Below, piece by piece: positions 1-8,758 of a stretch of DNA of 64,000 nucleotides. The position numbers and the translations under genes were made by a program. The notes below the pieces were generated by a model. That model ran no database searches, was not told the origin of the DNA, and saw only the letters and a program-made list of their open reading frames with translations. The DNA is from Flavobacterium sp. (GTDB lineage Bacteria > Bacteroidota > Bacteroidia > Flavobacteriales > Flavobacteriaceae). Where the stretch lies: contig NZ_JBCNKR010000006.1 in assembly GCF_039595935.1 (NCBI RefSeq), forward strand, positions 806,001 to 870,000. The letters are read 5' to 3'. Positions within the stretch are counted from its first letter, which is position 1. The number at the start of each line of letters is the position of its first letter.

Positions 1-180
1 GGCAACTTTATCCTGCAATTCAATGCTAAGCCAGTTATTGTGCGCATCCTGTACTTCATGCAGAACAGGCAGTAAAGCCGATTTTTGTTTGCCTTCCGGA
101 TAATGACTGATTAATTCATTGATGCGTGTCATCAATGCCTCAGTCATATTTATTTCTTGTTTGTAATGTTTACGTTCCAT
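1..180 (-). CDS. nuoE: NADH-quinone oxidoreductase subunit E, N-terminal part
   Basis: Sixty codons of a leftward gene are visible and the rest lies beyond the window edge. The peptide begins MERKHYKQEINMTEALMTRI and continues with YPEGKQKSALLPVLHEVQDA, which is typical of the helical N-terminus of the 24-kDa thioredoxin-like subunit that carries a 2Fe-2S cluster in the NADH-oxidising arm of complex I. The Cys ligands would lie in the missing part. It follows nuoD in the same direction, as expected for the nuo operon. The start could instead be the Met at codon 12. Confidence 0.85.
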   Translation of the reverse strand, partial: MERKHYKQEINMTEALMTRINELISHYPEGKQKSALLPVLHEVQDAHNNWLSIELQDKVA

Positions 181-374
181 TTTTATTTTAGATTTTAGAT
201 TTTAGATTTTAGATTTGTTCAATCTTTGTCTATAATCCGTATTCTGCAATCTTTATTTAAGTTTTAGATTTTTCAATCTGAATTCTTCAATTCTATATAA
301 GTGTAGATTTTCAATCTAAAATTTAGATATGCCATTCTGCAATCTAAAATCTAAAATCTTCAATCTAAAATTTT
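181..374. repeat. AT-rich inverted repeat between nuoD and nuoE
   Basis: The gap starts with repeated TTTTAGA units and ends with the complementary AATCTAAAATCTAAAATC, so the two sides can pair. There is no open frame. A similar element lies between nuoA and nuoB (2704-2861). It looks like a repetitive intergenic element kept inside a transcribed operon; its effect on the RNA is unknown. Confidence 0.6.
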
Positions 375-1613
375 TTACGCGTCTAATTCTCCTGCAATTA
401 CGTTTAAACTTGATAGAATAACAATTGCATCAGATAATAAAGCACCTTTAATCATTTCAGGATATGCTTGATAATAAATAAAGCAAGGTCTTCTAAAATG
501 TAATCTATATGGAGTTCTGCTTCCGTCAGTAACTAAATAGAAACCAATTTCCCCGTTTCCTCCTTCAACAGGATGGTAGATTTCGGCAACCGGAACAGGA
601 ACTTCTCCCATTACGATTTTAAAGTGATAGATTAGAGCTTCCATATTATTATATACGTCTTCTTTTGGAGGAAGGTAATAATCTGGAACTTCAGCATGAT
701 ATTCGTTTCCTGCCGGCATTTTATCCAAAGCTTGACGAATAATGCTTAAACTTTCCCAAACTTCAGCATTACGAACACAGAAACGATCATAAGTGTCTCC
801 TGATTTTCCAACAGGAACAATAAAATCGAAATCTTCGTAAGATGAATAAGGTTGAGCAACACGAACATCATAATCAACTCCTGCTGCACGCAAGTTTGGA
901 CCTGTAAATCCGTAAGCCATTGCTTTTTCTGCTGAAATTGCACCAACGTTTACAGTTCTGTCAAGGAAAATTCTGTTTCTCTCGAATAAGTTTTCGAATT
1001 CTTTCCATGCAACTGGAAATTCTTCAAGGAAAGTATCTAGTTTTTTGAAAGCTTCCGGAGACCAGTCTCTTTCAAAACCACCAATTCTTCCCATATTTGT
1101 AGTCAAACGAGCTCCACAAATTTCTTCGTAGATTTCGTAGATTTTTTCTCTAAATTGAAAAACGTATAAGAAACCTGTATACGCACCAGTATCAACACCA
1201 AGAATTGAGTTACAGATTAAGTGGTCTGTAATACGTGCCAGCTCCATAACAATAACTCTTAAATATTGTGCTCTTTTTGGAACTTCAATACCTAATAGTT
1301 TTTCTAAAGTCATCCACCATCCCATATTATTAATAGGAGAGGAGCAATAGTTCATACGGTCTGTAAGAGGTGTGATTTGATAAAAAGGACGATTTTCTGC
1401 GATTTTTTCAAAAGCTCTGTGAATGTAACCAATAGTTGGTTCAGCTTCTAAAATTCGTTCACCATCCATCAATAGGATATTTTGAAAAATACCGTGAGTT
1501 GCCGGGTGAGTAGGTCCTAAATTCAGTACAGAAAGTTCGCTTCCGTCTTCGTTTAGTTTCTCCTTAATTATTTTAGCATAACGATGCTCTGGTGGTAATA
1601 ATAGTTCTGACAT
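375..1613 (-). CDS. nuoD: NADH-quinone oxidoreductase subunit D (49 kDa)
   Basis: The 412-residue protein matches the NuoD family over its whole length: NLGPTHPATHG near residue 31, GYIHRAFEKIAENR near residue 62, and MGRIGGFERDWSP in the middle. It forms the quinone-reduction chamber of complex I together with NuoB. It lies 18 nt downstream of nuoC on the same strand. The C-terminus is somewhat diverged (VILSSLNVIAGELDA rather than the usual FGEVDR ending), as seen in Bacteroidota. Nothing suggests damage. Confidence 0.97.
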   Translation of the reverse strand: MSELLLPPEHRYAKIIKEKLNEDGSELSVLNLGPTHPATHGIFQNILLMDGERILEAEPTIGYIHRAFEKIAENRPFYQITPLTDRMNYCSSPINNMGWWMTLEKLLGIEVPKRAQYLRVIVMELARITDHLICNSILGVDTGAYTGFLYVFQFREKIYEIYEEICGARLTTNMGRIGGFERDWSPEAFKKLDTFLEEFPVAWKEFENLFERNRIFLDRTVNVGAISAEKAMAYGFTGPNLRAAGVDYDVRVAQPYSSYEDFDFIVPVGKSGDTYDRFCVRNAEVWESLSIIRQALDKMPAGNEYHAEVPDYYLPPKEDVYNNMEALIYHFKIVMGEVPVPVAEIYHPVEGGNGEIGFYLVTDGSRTPYRLHFRRPCFIYYQAYPEMIKGALLSDAIVILSSLNVIAGELDA

Positions 1614-1631
1614 TTTATAATGTTGAATTAT

Positions 1632-2153
1632 TTAGCAATTTGATACTGTTCTTCCGAAGAATCTGTCGTCTTTGTCAGTTCTTCCGCTGTCTTCCATTGG
1701 GAATTCTTTTCTCATTGGGAAAGACACCATTTCATCCATATTCAAAATACGTTTCAATTGCGGGTGACCAATAAAATTGATTCCGTAGAAATCGTAAGTT
1801 TCTCTCTCCATCCAGTTTGCACCAAGGAAAATATTTGAAATAGATTTGATCTCAGGTTTTTCGCCATTAAGGTATACTTTGATTCTAAGGCGTTTGTTTT
1901 CGTACCAGTTATGTAAATGATATACGATAGCAAATTGACGTTCTGAATCATTGTCTGGATAATGAACGCCGCATAAATCTGTTAAAAAGTGAAAGCGTAA
2001 TTCTGAATCGTTTTTTAAGAATAGAATCAATGCTGTTATTTTATCTGCAGATGCTTCTAAAGTAAAAATATCTCTTTCCTGCTGAAAGTTAAAAACATCG
2101 TTATTGAATGTTTCTACAAGTTTATCTTGAATTTGGGTATTTTCTAAAGCCAT
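1632..2153 (-). CDS. nuoC: NADH-quinone oxidoreductase subunit C (30 kDa)
   Basis: The 173-residue protein has the 30-kDa subunit signature ERETYDFYGINFIGHPQLKR, followed by a basic and acidic C-terminal tail. It is a peripheral-arm subunit of complex I that packs against NuoD. NuoC and NuoD are separate genes here, unlike the fused nuoCD of enterobacteria. The start is separated from the nuoB stop by a single base, so translation is probably coupled. The C-terminal sequence DKDDRFFGRTVSNC is unusually short of the typical family extension, but the reading frame is intact. Confidence 0.95.
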   Translation of the reverse strand: MALENTQIQDKLVETFNNDVFNFQQERDIFTLEASADKITALILFLKNDSELRFHFLTDLCGVHYPDNDSERQFAIVYHLHNWYENKRLRIKVYLNGEKPEIKSISNIFLGANWMERETYDFYGINFIGHPQLKRILNMDEMVSFPMRKEFPMEDSGRTDKDDRFFGRTVSNC

Positions 2154-2154
2154 T

Positions 2155-2703
2155 TTATGAGATATTATATGAAGCTAATAATTCCTGGTATTCTGGCGAG
2201 CTTCTGCGTCTTACAGATTCGTTTTTTACCAATTCTTGTAATCTCATTACACCGTCAACAATTTGTTCTGGTCTTGGCGGGCATCCCGGTACATAAACAT
2301 CAACCGGAATTACCTTATCGATTCCCTGTAAAACAGAGTATGTATCGAAAACTCCTCCTGATGAAGCACAGGCACCAACTGCGATTACCCAGCGTGGTTC
2401 AGACATTTGTTCGTAAACTTGTCTTAAGATAGGAGCCATTTTTTTTGAAATTGTTCCCATTACCAGTAACATGTCGGCCTGACGAGGTGAGAAACTCACA
2501 CGCTCTGAACCAAATCGTGCTAAATCATAATGTGAAGCCATTGTTGCCATAAATTCAATTCCGCAGCAAGATGTTGCGAATGGTAATGGCCAAAGAGAAT
2601 TCGCGCGTGCTAAACCTACAACATCATTTAGTTTTGTAGCAAAGAAACCTTCACCAACAACACCTTCGGGTGGCGCAACCATATTTACATTTGAATCGCT
2701 CAT
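2155..2703 (-). CDS. nuoB: NADH-quinone oxidoreductase subunit B (PSST)
   Basis: The 182-residue protein carries all four ligands of the N2 4Fe-4S cluster: the tandem Cys pair at 46-47 (SCCGIEF), Cys112 (VGACASSGG) and Cys141 (VPGCPPRPE). N2 passes electrons to quinone at the interface with NuoD. The gene lies between nuoA and nuoC on the same strand, separated from nuoA by an AT-rich repeat of about 160 nt. The length is typical for Bacteroidota. Confidence 0.97.
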   Translation of the reverse strand: MSDSNVNMVAPPEGVVGEGFFATKLNDVVGLARANSLWPLPFATSCCGIEFMATMASHYDLARFGSERVSFSPRQADMLLVMGTISKKMAPILRQVYEQMSEPRWVIAVGACASSGGVFDTYSVLQGIDKVIPVDVYVPGCPPRPEQIVDGVMRLQELVKNESVRRRSSPEYQELLASYNIS

Positions 2704-2861
2704 TTTTATTTTAGATTGTAGATTTCTGATTTTAGATTTTTGATTCTGAAACCGAAATCAATATTTTAAAATTCAATATTGTGTGTTGAGAAATTATTTT
2801 TCAAATCTGAAATTCTAAATCATGTTAATCTAAAATCTAAAATCTGAAATCTAAAATCAAT
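2704..2861. repeat. AT-rich inverted repeat between nuoA and nuoB
   Basis: The left side carries ATTTTAGATTGTAGATT-like units and the right side the complementary AATCTAAAATCTAAAATCTG, so the transcript could fold into a long AU stem. It is the same kind of element as at 181-374. There is no open reading frame. Confidence 0.55.
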
Positions 2862-3227
2862 TTATTCCCACTCTAAAGCTTTCTTTTTGATGATGTAAAA
2901 GAAACCAACTAAAAGCAAAGCCATGAAAACAATCATTTTAAGCATTCCTTCTACACCCAAATCTTTAAAGTTTATCGCCCAAGGGTAAAGGAAAATAACC
3001 TCTACGTCGAACAATACAAACAAAATAGCTACAAGGAAATATTTTACCGAAAAAGGAATACGAGCATTACCAACAGATTCGATACCGCACTCAAAGTTTT
3101 TATCTTTAACTTCAGAGGTTCTTTTTGGGCCTAATTTTCCAGAAATAATGATTGTTCCTACCACAAAACCAACAGCCAAAATGAACTGCATTAAAATAGG
3201 AATGTAACTGTATTGATCTGATTGCAT
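2862..3227 (-). CDS. nuoA: NADH-quinone oxidoreductase subunit A
   Basis: This small membrane subunit of complex I has three predicted transmembrane helices and the family sequence KNFECGIESVGNARIPFSVK with its conserved Cys, then a second helix with FDVEVIFLYPWAI. I place the start at 3227 (MQSDQYSYIP, 121 residues) rather than at the upstream in-frame Met at 3275. That Met falls between the -33 and -7 boxes of a good promoter at 3260-3291 and would be upstream of the transcript start. It is the first gene of the operon. Confidence 0.95.
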   Translation of the reverse strand: MQSDQYSYIPILMQFILAVGFVVGTIIISGKLGPKRTSEVKDKNFECGIESVGNARIPFSVKYFLVAILFVLFDVEVIFLYPWAINFKDLGVEGMLKMIVFMALLLVGFFYIIKKKALEWE

Positions 3228-3259
3228 AAGTTTAACTTTTTTACTTAAAGAATAAGCCA

Positions 3260-3291
3260 CAAAGATAACTTTCAACTACGTAAATCACAAA
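3260..3291 (-). promoter_or_regulatory. Promoter of the nuo operon
   Basis: Read on the minus strand, TTTG is followed 20 nt later by TATCTTTG, matching the Bacteroidota sigma-A consensus TTTG-N19-TAnnTTTG. Transcription should start near 3254, giving a leader of about 27 nt before the nuoA start at 3227. Confidence 0.6.
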
Positions 3292-3396
3292 CTAAAGGGA
3301 GAGATAAGTACTCGATGAAACCGCGTTTACCTGTAATTTTTATTGATTATAAATAAGGTTCGGTTTTTTTAATATTTTTTTAAGAAATAGGTGCAT

Positions 3397-3425
3397 AAAA
3401 AAACGTCCCGAATAATCGAGACGTT
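3397..3425 (-). terminator. Terminator after the cold shock gene
   Basis: Stem AAACGTC/GACGTTT with an inner CGA/TCG pair is followed, on the minus strand, by a run of seven T. It lies about 45 nt past the stop of the cold shock gene. Confidence 0.75.
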
Positions 3426-3470
3426 TCTTAAACCATTCAGAGGCAAAAAAAATAAATTGCTATATTTTTC

Positions 3471-3665
3471 TTAGATTACTGCCACTTTAGCAGCAACTTT
3501 CCCTTTTCTTCCTTCTTCTTCTTCGTAGCTTACACGGTCACCTTCGCGTAATTCTTCCGCGTTAATTCCTGAAGCGTGAACGAAGATGTCCTTTCCTGTT
3601 TCTTCGTCTGTAATGAATCCATAACCTTTAGATTCATTGAAAAATTTTACTGTACCTGTACGCAT
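3471..3665 (-). CDS. cspA: Cold shock domain protein
   Basis: The 64-residue protein is a complete single cold shock domain. RNP1 is KGYGFI (residues 13-18) and RNP2 is DIFVHAS (residues 26-32); both aromatic faces for single-stranded RNA binding are present. The C-terminus is rich in Glu and Lys. It should act as a cytoplasmic RNA chaperone. It is a one-gene unit with its own terminator. Bacteroidota genomes hold several paralogues, so the letter in the gene name is provisional. Confidence 0.93.
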   Translation of the reverse strand: MRTGTVKFFNESKGYGFITDEETGKDIFVHASGINAEELREGDRVSYEEEEGRKGKVAAKVAVI

Positions 3666-3694
3666 TGTAATTGTAATAATAATTTATAATAAAA

Positions 3695-3702
3695 CAAATG
3701 TA
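3695..3702 (-). promoter_or_regulatory. Candidate -7 box of the cold shock gene
   Basis: TACATTTG on the minus strand fits TAnnTTTG. The start codon lies about 30 nt downstream. The nearest TTTG upstream is 15 nt away, shorter than usual, so the -33 part is uncertain. The rest of the 302-base gap (3666-3967) is AT-rich with no gene apart from the aspS terminator. Confidence 0.4.
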
Positions 3703-3912
3703 ATATATTAAACCATACAAACTACATATACCTGTTAAATTTTTCTAAAAATTATTGATTTACAGTGTTTTTGCGTAGTTTATTACAGCAATTTATTTAT
3801 AAAACACCATTAATTGAGAATCATTAATTGTAAGAATATAAAAATATGTTAATTGTAAGAATTTCATATTTCAAAAAACACATATTTTATGATTATTTCT
3901 ACAATTGTAAAT

Positions 3913-3946
3913 AAAAAAACGGCTGAAGTAATTCAGCCGTTTTTTT
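3913..3946 (-). terminator. Terminator after aspS
   Basis: The perfect stem ACGGCTGAA/TTCAGCCGT with loop GTAA is flanked by A7 and T7 tracts, so it can work in both directions. It lies about 20 nt downstream of the aspS stop on the minus strand. Confidence 0.85.
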
Positions 3947-3967
3947 ATTGATGTATTTCTATATGTA

Positions 3968-5719
3968 TTATATAGAATCAATTTTTATGTGTAATTCTTT
4001 TAATTGTGCTTCATCAATTGCAGCAGGAGCATCGATCATTACATCGCGTCCAGAATTGTTTTTAGGGAAAGCAATAAAATCTCTAATAGTTTCCTGTCCG
4101 CCTAAAATAGCTACTAATCTGTCAAGACCAAAAGCTAAACCTCCGTGTGGCGGCGCTCCAAACTGGAAAGCATCCATTAAGAAACCAAATTGCGCTTTTG
4201 CTTCTTCTTCACTAAAACCTAAATATTTAAACATTAACTGCTGTGTTGCTTTATCGTGAATACGAATAGATCCACCTCCAATTTCGTTTCCGTTTAAAAC
4301 CATATCATAAGCATTAGCACGAACATTTCCAGGTTCAGTTTCTAATAATTTAATATCTTCTGGTTTTGGAGAAGTAAACGGGTGGTGCATTGCATGATAA
4401 CGACCGCTTTCTTCATCAAGCTCTAATAATGGGAAATCCACAACCCATAATGGAGCAAATTCTTCAGGATTACGTAATCCTAAACGAGTTGCTAATTCCA
4501 TACGAAGTGCAGAAAGCTGCGCACGTGTTTTGTTTGCCGGACCAGAAAGTACAAAAATCATATCTCCGGGATTGGCTTCTGTAGCTTTTGCCCAGTTTGC
4601 TAAATCATCATTATCGTAGAATTTATCTACAGATGATTTATAAGTTCCGTCTTCATTGCATTTTACATAAACCATTCCAGATGCACCAACCTGCGGACGC
4701 TTAACCCAGTCAATTAACCCGTCGATTTCTTTACGAGTATAATTTCCTGCTCCCGGAACAGCAATTCCCACAACTAATTCTGCTGAATTAAATACAGGGA
4801 ATTCTTTATGCTGTGCAAATTCGTTTAACTCACCAAATTTCATCCCGAAACGAATATCCGGTTTGTCATTTCCGTATGTTTTCATAGCATAATCGTAAGT
4901 AATTCTTGGAAATTTATCTACTTCTATACCTTTAATTTCTTTTAATAAATGTCTTGTCAAACCTTCGAAAACATTCAAAATATCTTCTTGTTCAACAAAT
5001 GCCATTTCGCAGTCAATCTGAGTAAACTCAGGCTGACGGTCTGCACGTAAATCTTCGTCACGGAAACATTTCACGATTTGGAAATATTTATCCATTCCGC
5101 CCACCATCAAAAGTTGTTTGAAAGTTTGCGGAGATTGCGGTAAGGCATAAAATTGTCCTTCGTTCATACGGCTTGGTACAACGAAATCTCTTGCTCCTTC
5201 CGGAGTAGATTTGATTAAATACGGCGTTTCAACTTCGCAGAAATCTAAATCTGATAGATATTTACGAACTTCCATCGCAACTTTATGACGGAATAATAAA
5301 CTGTTTTTTACTGGATTTCTACGAATATCTAAATAACGGTATTTCATTCTGATATCTTCACCACCGTCCGTTTCATCTTCAATTGTAAAAGGCGGCGTTA
5401 AAGCAGAATTTAAAATAGTCAATTCAGAAACTAAAATTTCGATTTCACCAGTCGGAATGTTTTTGTTTTTTGCTTCACGCTCAATAACAGTTCCTTTTAC
5501 CTGAATTACAAATTCACGGCCAAGAGTTTTTGCTAATTCAAAAACGGTTTTATCAGTACGACTTTCGTCGAAAATAAGTTGTGTAATTCCATAACGGTCG
5601 CGTAGATCGACCCAATTCATAAATCCTTTATCGCGTGATTTTTGAACCCAGCCCGCAAGTGTAACTTCGGTATTAATATTTGAAGCGTTTAGTTCGCCGC
5701 AATTATGACTTCTATACAT
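3968..5719 (-). CDS. aspS: Aspartyl-tRNA synthetase
   Basis: This class II synthetase charges tRNA-Asp. It has the N-terminal OB fold ([20 protein letters not shown]), motif 2 ([20 protein letters not shown]), the bacterial insertion domain and motif 3 ([16 protein letters not shown]). I chose the start at 5719 ([10 protein letters not shown], 583 residues, the usual bacterial length). The upstream in-frame Met at 5752 lies beyond a -7 box at 5738-5745. The gene stands alone and ends at a strong terminator. I did not attempt to decide whether the enzyme is discriminating or non-discriminating. Confidence 0.97.
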   Translation of the reverse strand: MYRSHNCGELNASNINTEVTLAGWVQKSRDKGFMNWVDLRDRYGITQLIFDESRTDKTVFELAKTLGREFVIQVKGTVIEREAKNKNIPTGEIEILVSELTILNSALTPPFTIEDETDGGEDIRMKYRYLDIRRNPVKNSLLFRHKVAMEVRKYLSDLDFCEVETPYLIKSTPEGARDFVVPSRMNEGQFYALPQSPQTFKQLLMVGGMDKYFQIVKCFRDEDLRADRQPEFTQIDCEMAFVEQEDILNVFEGLTRHLLKEIKGIEVDKFPRITYDYAMKTYGNDKPDIRFGMKFGELNEFAQHKEFPVFNSAELVVGIAVPGAGNYTRKEIDGLIDWVKRPQVGASGMVYVKCNEDGTYKSSVDKFYDNDDLANWAKATEANPGDMIFVLSGPANKTRAQLSALRMELATRLGLRNPEEFAPLWVVDFPLLELDEESGRYHAMHHPFTSPKPEDIKLLETEPGNVRANAYDMVLNGNEIGGGSIRIHDKATQQLMFKYLGFSEEEAKAQFGFLMDAFQFGAPPHGGLAFGLDRLVAILGGQETIRDFIAFPKNNSGRDVMIDAPAAIDEAQLKELHIKIDSI

Positions 5720-5737
5720 AATCTCAATTTTAGACTG

Positions 5738-5745
5738 CAAAAGTA
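5738..5745 (-). promoter_or_regulatory. Candidate -7 box of aspS
   Basis: TACTTTTG on the minus strand fits TAnnTTTG, 19 nt before the chosen aspS start. No TTTG is seen at the right distance upstream. Confidence 0.4.
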
Positions 5746-5875
5746 AATACAAAATTCAAAATAATATAGTAAACTGATAAACTTGATGCTTTTAATTTTA
5801 AATATTTTGTTAATTCTGAAATTTCAAAGCTGTTATTTCTTTAGATTTGAGTCACTAAAAACAAATTTTAATACT

Positions 5876-6871
5876 ATGAAAAAACTTTTTGTTACAGGTT
5901 TGTTGATTTTTAGCGGGTTGAATGTTATAGGACAAGCTAAAGAACAAGTAAAATTTACTGCCAAAATTGAGAATAGAAACAGTGATACTTTAGTTATTAA
6001 AGGAAGAAATAATTTTAAGCAAGTTATTCCAATTGATAAAAAAGGAATGTTTATCGCTTCTTTTGAAGCTCCGAAAGGATTTTATATGTTTTCTGACGGA
6101 ACAGAATCTTCTAATTTATACCTGAAACCAAATTCTGAAATTAATTTAACAATGAACGCTAAGGAATTTGATGAAACCATTGTTTATAAAGGTAAAGGTG
6201 TAGATGAAAGTAATTTTTTAGCGCAGCAGGCCCTAAAAGATGAAAAATTCCAAAACGAAGCTTATACTAAAGAAGCCGCAGAATTTGCTTCACTTTTAGA
6301 AGCTAAAAAGAAAACTGATTTTGAAAGTATTGAAAAAGGAAATTACGATCCTGAATTTAAAACAGCTTTGAAAACGAGTTTCGAAAGTTTTAATCAATAC
6401 GCAGCTCAGGATTATGAAAGAACTGCTGCAGCAAGAAAACTAATTGGAAAACCTTCGCCTGAATTCGATTATGAAAATTTTAAAGGAGGAAAAACAAAAC
6501 TGGCTGATTTAAAAGGAAAGTACATATATATAGATCTATGGGCAACCTGGTGCGCGCCGTGTAGAGCAGAAATCCCGTATCTTCAAAAAGTGGAAGAAAA
6601 ATACCATGATAAAAACATTGAATTTGTGAGTATTTCTATTGATAAAGCAAAGGATAATGAAAAATGGAAAAAATTTGTAACCGATAAAAAATTAGGCGGC
6701 GTACAATTATTTGCAGATAAAGACTGGGAATCTGATTTTGTTGTAAAGTACGGTGTAACCGGAATTCCGAGATTTATTTTAATTGATCCAAATGGTAACA
6801 TTGTGAGCTCTGATGCTTCCAGACCATCAGATCCTAAGCTTCAGGAACAGTTAAACAGTTTATTGAACTAA
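5876..6871 (+). CDS. TlpA/ResA-like thiol-disulfide oxidoreductase
   Basis: The 331-residue protein starts with a lipid-free signal peptide (MKKLFVTGLLIFSGLNVIGQ), so it is exported. Residues 20-130 form a DUF4369-like N-terminal domain (TLVIKGRNNFKQVIPIDKKG). Residues 200-331 form a thioredoxin fold with active site WCAPC (Cys226 and Cys229) and cis-Pro segment GVTGIPRFILIDPNG. Such proteins reduce periplasmic disulfides, for example in cytochrome c maturation. An upstream frame opens at 5783, but the signal peptide fixes the start at 5876. It stands alone and ends in a hairpin terminator. Confidence 0.88.
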   Translation: MKKLFVTGLLIFSGLNVIGQAKEQVKFTAKIENRNSDTLVIKGRNNFKQVIPIDKKGMFIASFEAPKGFYMFSDGTESSNLYLKPNSEINLTMNAKEFDETIVYKGKGVDESNFLAQQALKDEKFQNEAYTKEAAEFASLLEAKKKTDFESIEKGNYDPEFKTALKTSFESFNQYAAQDYERTAAARKLIGKPSPEFDYENFKGGKTKLADLKGKYIYIDLWATWCAPCRAEIPYLQKVEEKYHDKNIEFVSISIDKAKDNEKWKKFVTDKKLGGVQLFADKDWESDFVVKYGVTGIPRFILIDPNGNIVSSDASRPSDPKLQEQLNSLLN

Positions 6872-6928
6872 TTTATTTACGAAATTTATAACGTTATCGT
6901 AATTTTAGTTTTTTGCTAAAATACCAGT

Positions 6929-6958
6929 AAAACCAATGCCTCAGCGTTGGTTTTTTTG
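6929..6958 (+). terminator. Terminator after the thioredoxin-like gene
   Basis: Stem AAACCAATGC/GCGTTGGTTT (one G-T pair) with loop CTCA is followed by seven T. It lies about 60 nt past the stop codon. Confidence 0.75.
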
Positions 6959-7082
6959 TTTTTGGGAAATTTCCAATGTTAAGTTTTTATCCAATGTTAC
7001 CAAATTGTTAAGCAAAAGTTTTTTTAATGTAAACATTTGATTATATTTGGTAATGATTTCTTAACATTAATACCTACTAGAT

Positions 7083-7430
7083 ATGAAAAAGAGTGTAATT
7101 TTAGCTGCAATATTGTTCTCTGGAATATTGACTGCACAAGAAACAAAACCTGAATTAGAAGCTGTTGGAAACACAGTAAAAGCTACATATTATTATGAAA
7201 ATGGTAAAGTACAGCAGGAAGGCTTTTTTAAGGATGGTAAATTAGACGGTGTCTGGGTATCTTATGACGAAAAAGGAAATAAAAAAGCCGTTGGAGAATA
7301 CACAGACGGAGTTAAAACTGGAAAATGGATTTACTTTAATGATGATAATTTAAGCGAAGTTGCTTATGTTGATAATAAAGTTGCCTCAGTTAAAAACTTA
7401 CAAAAAAATGCTTTAGCAAACAGAAACTAA
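7083..7430 (+). CDS. Exported MORN-repeat protein
   Basis: The 115-residue protein has a signal peptide ending near TAQ (residue 19), then two to three MORN_2-type repeats: YYENGKVQQEGFFKDGKLDG, then a second ending EYTDGVKTGKWIYF. Such proteins are common and poorly understood in Bacteroidota; the repeats form beta hairpins. A -7-like box TATATTTG lies at 7042-7049, about 34 nt before the start, without a clear -33 box. Its function is unknown. Confidence 0.8.
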   Translation: MKKSVILAAILFSGILTAQETKPELEAVGNTVKATYYYENGKVQQEGFFKDGKLDGVWVSYDEKGNKKAVGEYTDGVKTGKWIYFNDDNLSEVAYVDNKVASVKNLQKNALANRN

Positions 7431-7450
7431 TTTAGTTTCGAATATTTATA

Positions 7451-7480
7451 AAAAGACCGCTTATTTCAGGCGGTTTTTTT
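7451..7480. terminator. Shared bidirectional terminator
   Basis: Stem ACCGC/GCGGT is flanked by an A5 tract on one side and T7 on the other. It serves the convergent MORN gene (left) and PepSY gene (right). The stop codon of the PepSY gene (7466-7468) lies in the loop. Confidence 0.7.
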
Positions 7481-8587
7481 ATTTCTTTTTTTAGATTTTT
7501 TATTTCTTCCGTACCAAATTATAAAACCGGTTACAGGTAAAGCAGAAGCAATTAAACTTATGGTAAAGGCAATAATTTTTCCCGGTAAATCCAGAATTTG
7601 TCCGGTATGAATTCCATAATTCATTTCGACACCCTGTAAGCCTAAACTTTTAGAATAATAAGGATCACTCTGAATCAATTTCCCATCGCCCGGATGAAAA
7701 TAATAATTGCTTTGGTGATCGTATCGTAAAGTATGCGGATAAGCTCCCGTACTGATAATATCTCCTTTTTGCTGCGGAAATAAAACAAAAAGCATTTCGG
7801 CTTTTGGCTGTAATTTCAGGGTTTGAACAAAGGCACGATCAACTGCGGTTAAAGAATTTGAACTGAATTTTGTTGTATCGATTGCTGGAGCTTTTGTTTC
7901 TGCTTCTTTGTTTCCGCCAAAATTAAAAGTCTTATAAATTCCGTCACCAACCCATTCGTAGGTAAAAGTTAATCCTGTTATAGCAAGAATAAGCGCAATT
8001 AATGCAATATAAAATCCAGAAGTGTTGTGCCAGTCATAATTTACACGACGCCATTTTGCTGACCATTTTATGGTGAAACTTCTTTTGATATCGCTTTTTC
8101 GTTTTGGCCACCATTGTATAATTCCTGAAATTAATAACAGAATAAAAATAATAGTCGCGCCGCCAATTATGTGTTTTCCTATATAATCCGGAAGTAGTAA
8201 GTACAGATGGATATATTCGACAATAATGAAAAAGTCCGTTTTTGGATTTTCGGTTTTTAAATATTCTCCTGTATAGGGATTAAAATAGAGGTATAAATTT
8301 TCGGTATCCGAATAAGTAAAAACAATTGCTGATCGGTTTTTTCCATAAAAGGAAACCATAGATTGTTTGTAATCTGGATGAATTTCTTTGGCCTTTTGCT
8401 GTAAAACAGATGGAAGTACAAAAGGTTTGTTTTGAGGTTCTACCAAACGCCATTCTTTTCTGGTTATGTCTTTTATTTCGTCGTGAAAACAGAATATACA
8501 ACCGGTAATACAGACTATAAAAACAATAAGCCCGGAAATTAATCCGAGCCATTTATGTATAAAACGTATTTTCGTTGTAAATCCCAT
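7466..8587 (-). CDS. PepSY-associated membrane protein (PiuB/FoxB-like)
   Basis: The 373-residue inner-membrane protein has the PepSY-TM layout: N-terminal helix with RFIHKWLGLISGLIVFIVC, a periplasmic PepSY segment, paired helices around residues 140-230 with a TYEWVGDGIYKTF segment, and a last helix near residue 345 followed by a basic tail. The His residues in helices (FIHKW, DWHNTSG) fit a haem-binding or ferric-reductase role. Family members are found with siderophore receptors and are thought to reduce ferric siderophores. It lies downstream of the iron operon but behind an inverted repeat, so it may be transcribed apart. Confidence 0.8.
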   Translation of the reverse strand: MGFTTKIRFIHKWLGLISGLIVFIVCITGCIFCFHDEIKDITRKEWRLVEPQNKPFVLPSVLQQKAKEIHPDYKQSMVSFYGKNRSAIVFTYSDTENLYLYFNPYTGEYLKTENPKTDFFIIVEYIHLYLLLPDYIGKHIIGGATIIFILLLISGIIQWWPKRKSDIKRSFTIKWSAKWRRVNYDWHNTSGFYIALIALILAITGLTFTYEWVGDGIYKTFNFGGNKEAETKAPAIDTTKFSSNSLTAVDRAFVQTLKLQPKAEMLFVLFPQQKGDIISTGAYPHTLRYDHQSNYYFHPGDGKLIQSDPYYSKSLGLQGVEMNYGIHTGQILDLPGKIIAFTISLIASALPVTGFIIWYGRNKKSKKRNKKTA

Positions 8588-8664
8588 TTTTGATTAAAAG
8601 CGTAAAAGTATACGCAAAATTCATATGGGGCAAATAATTCTGATATTTTGTGAAGCGTAAAGTT

Positions 8665-8747
8665 TTTTTTCACGCAGATTCTGCAGATCGAGCAGATAAT
8701 TAATATTTAAAAAAATCTGCCAAATCTGCGGAATCTGTGTGAAAAAA
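8665..8747. repeat. Intergenic inverted repeat, CGCAGATTCTGCAGAT family
   Basis: Two 24-nt arms (8665-8688 and 8724-8747) are complementary with two mismatches; the arm core is CACGCAGATTCTGCAGAT. It has no coding potential. It sits between the two PepSY genes. The T-run on the outer edge might let it act as a weak terminator. Confidence 0.7.
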
Positions 8748-8758
8748 TCTTAGTTCTT

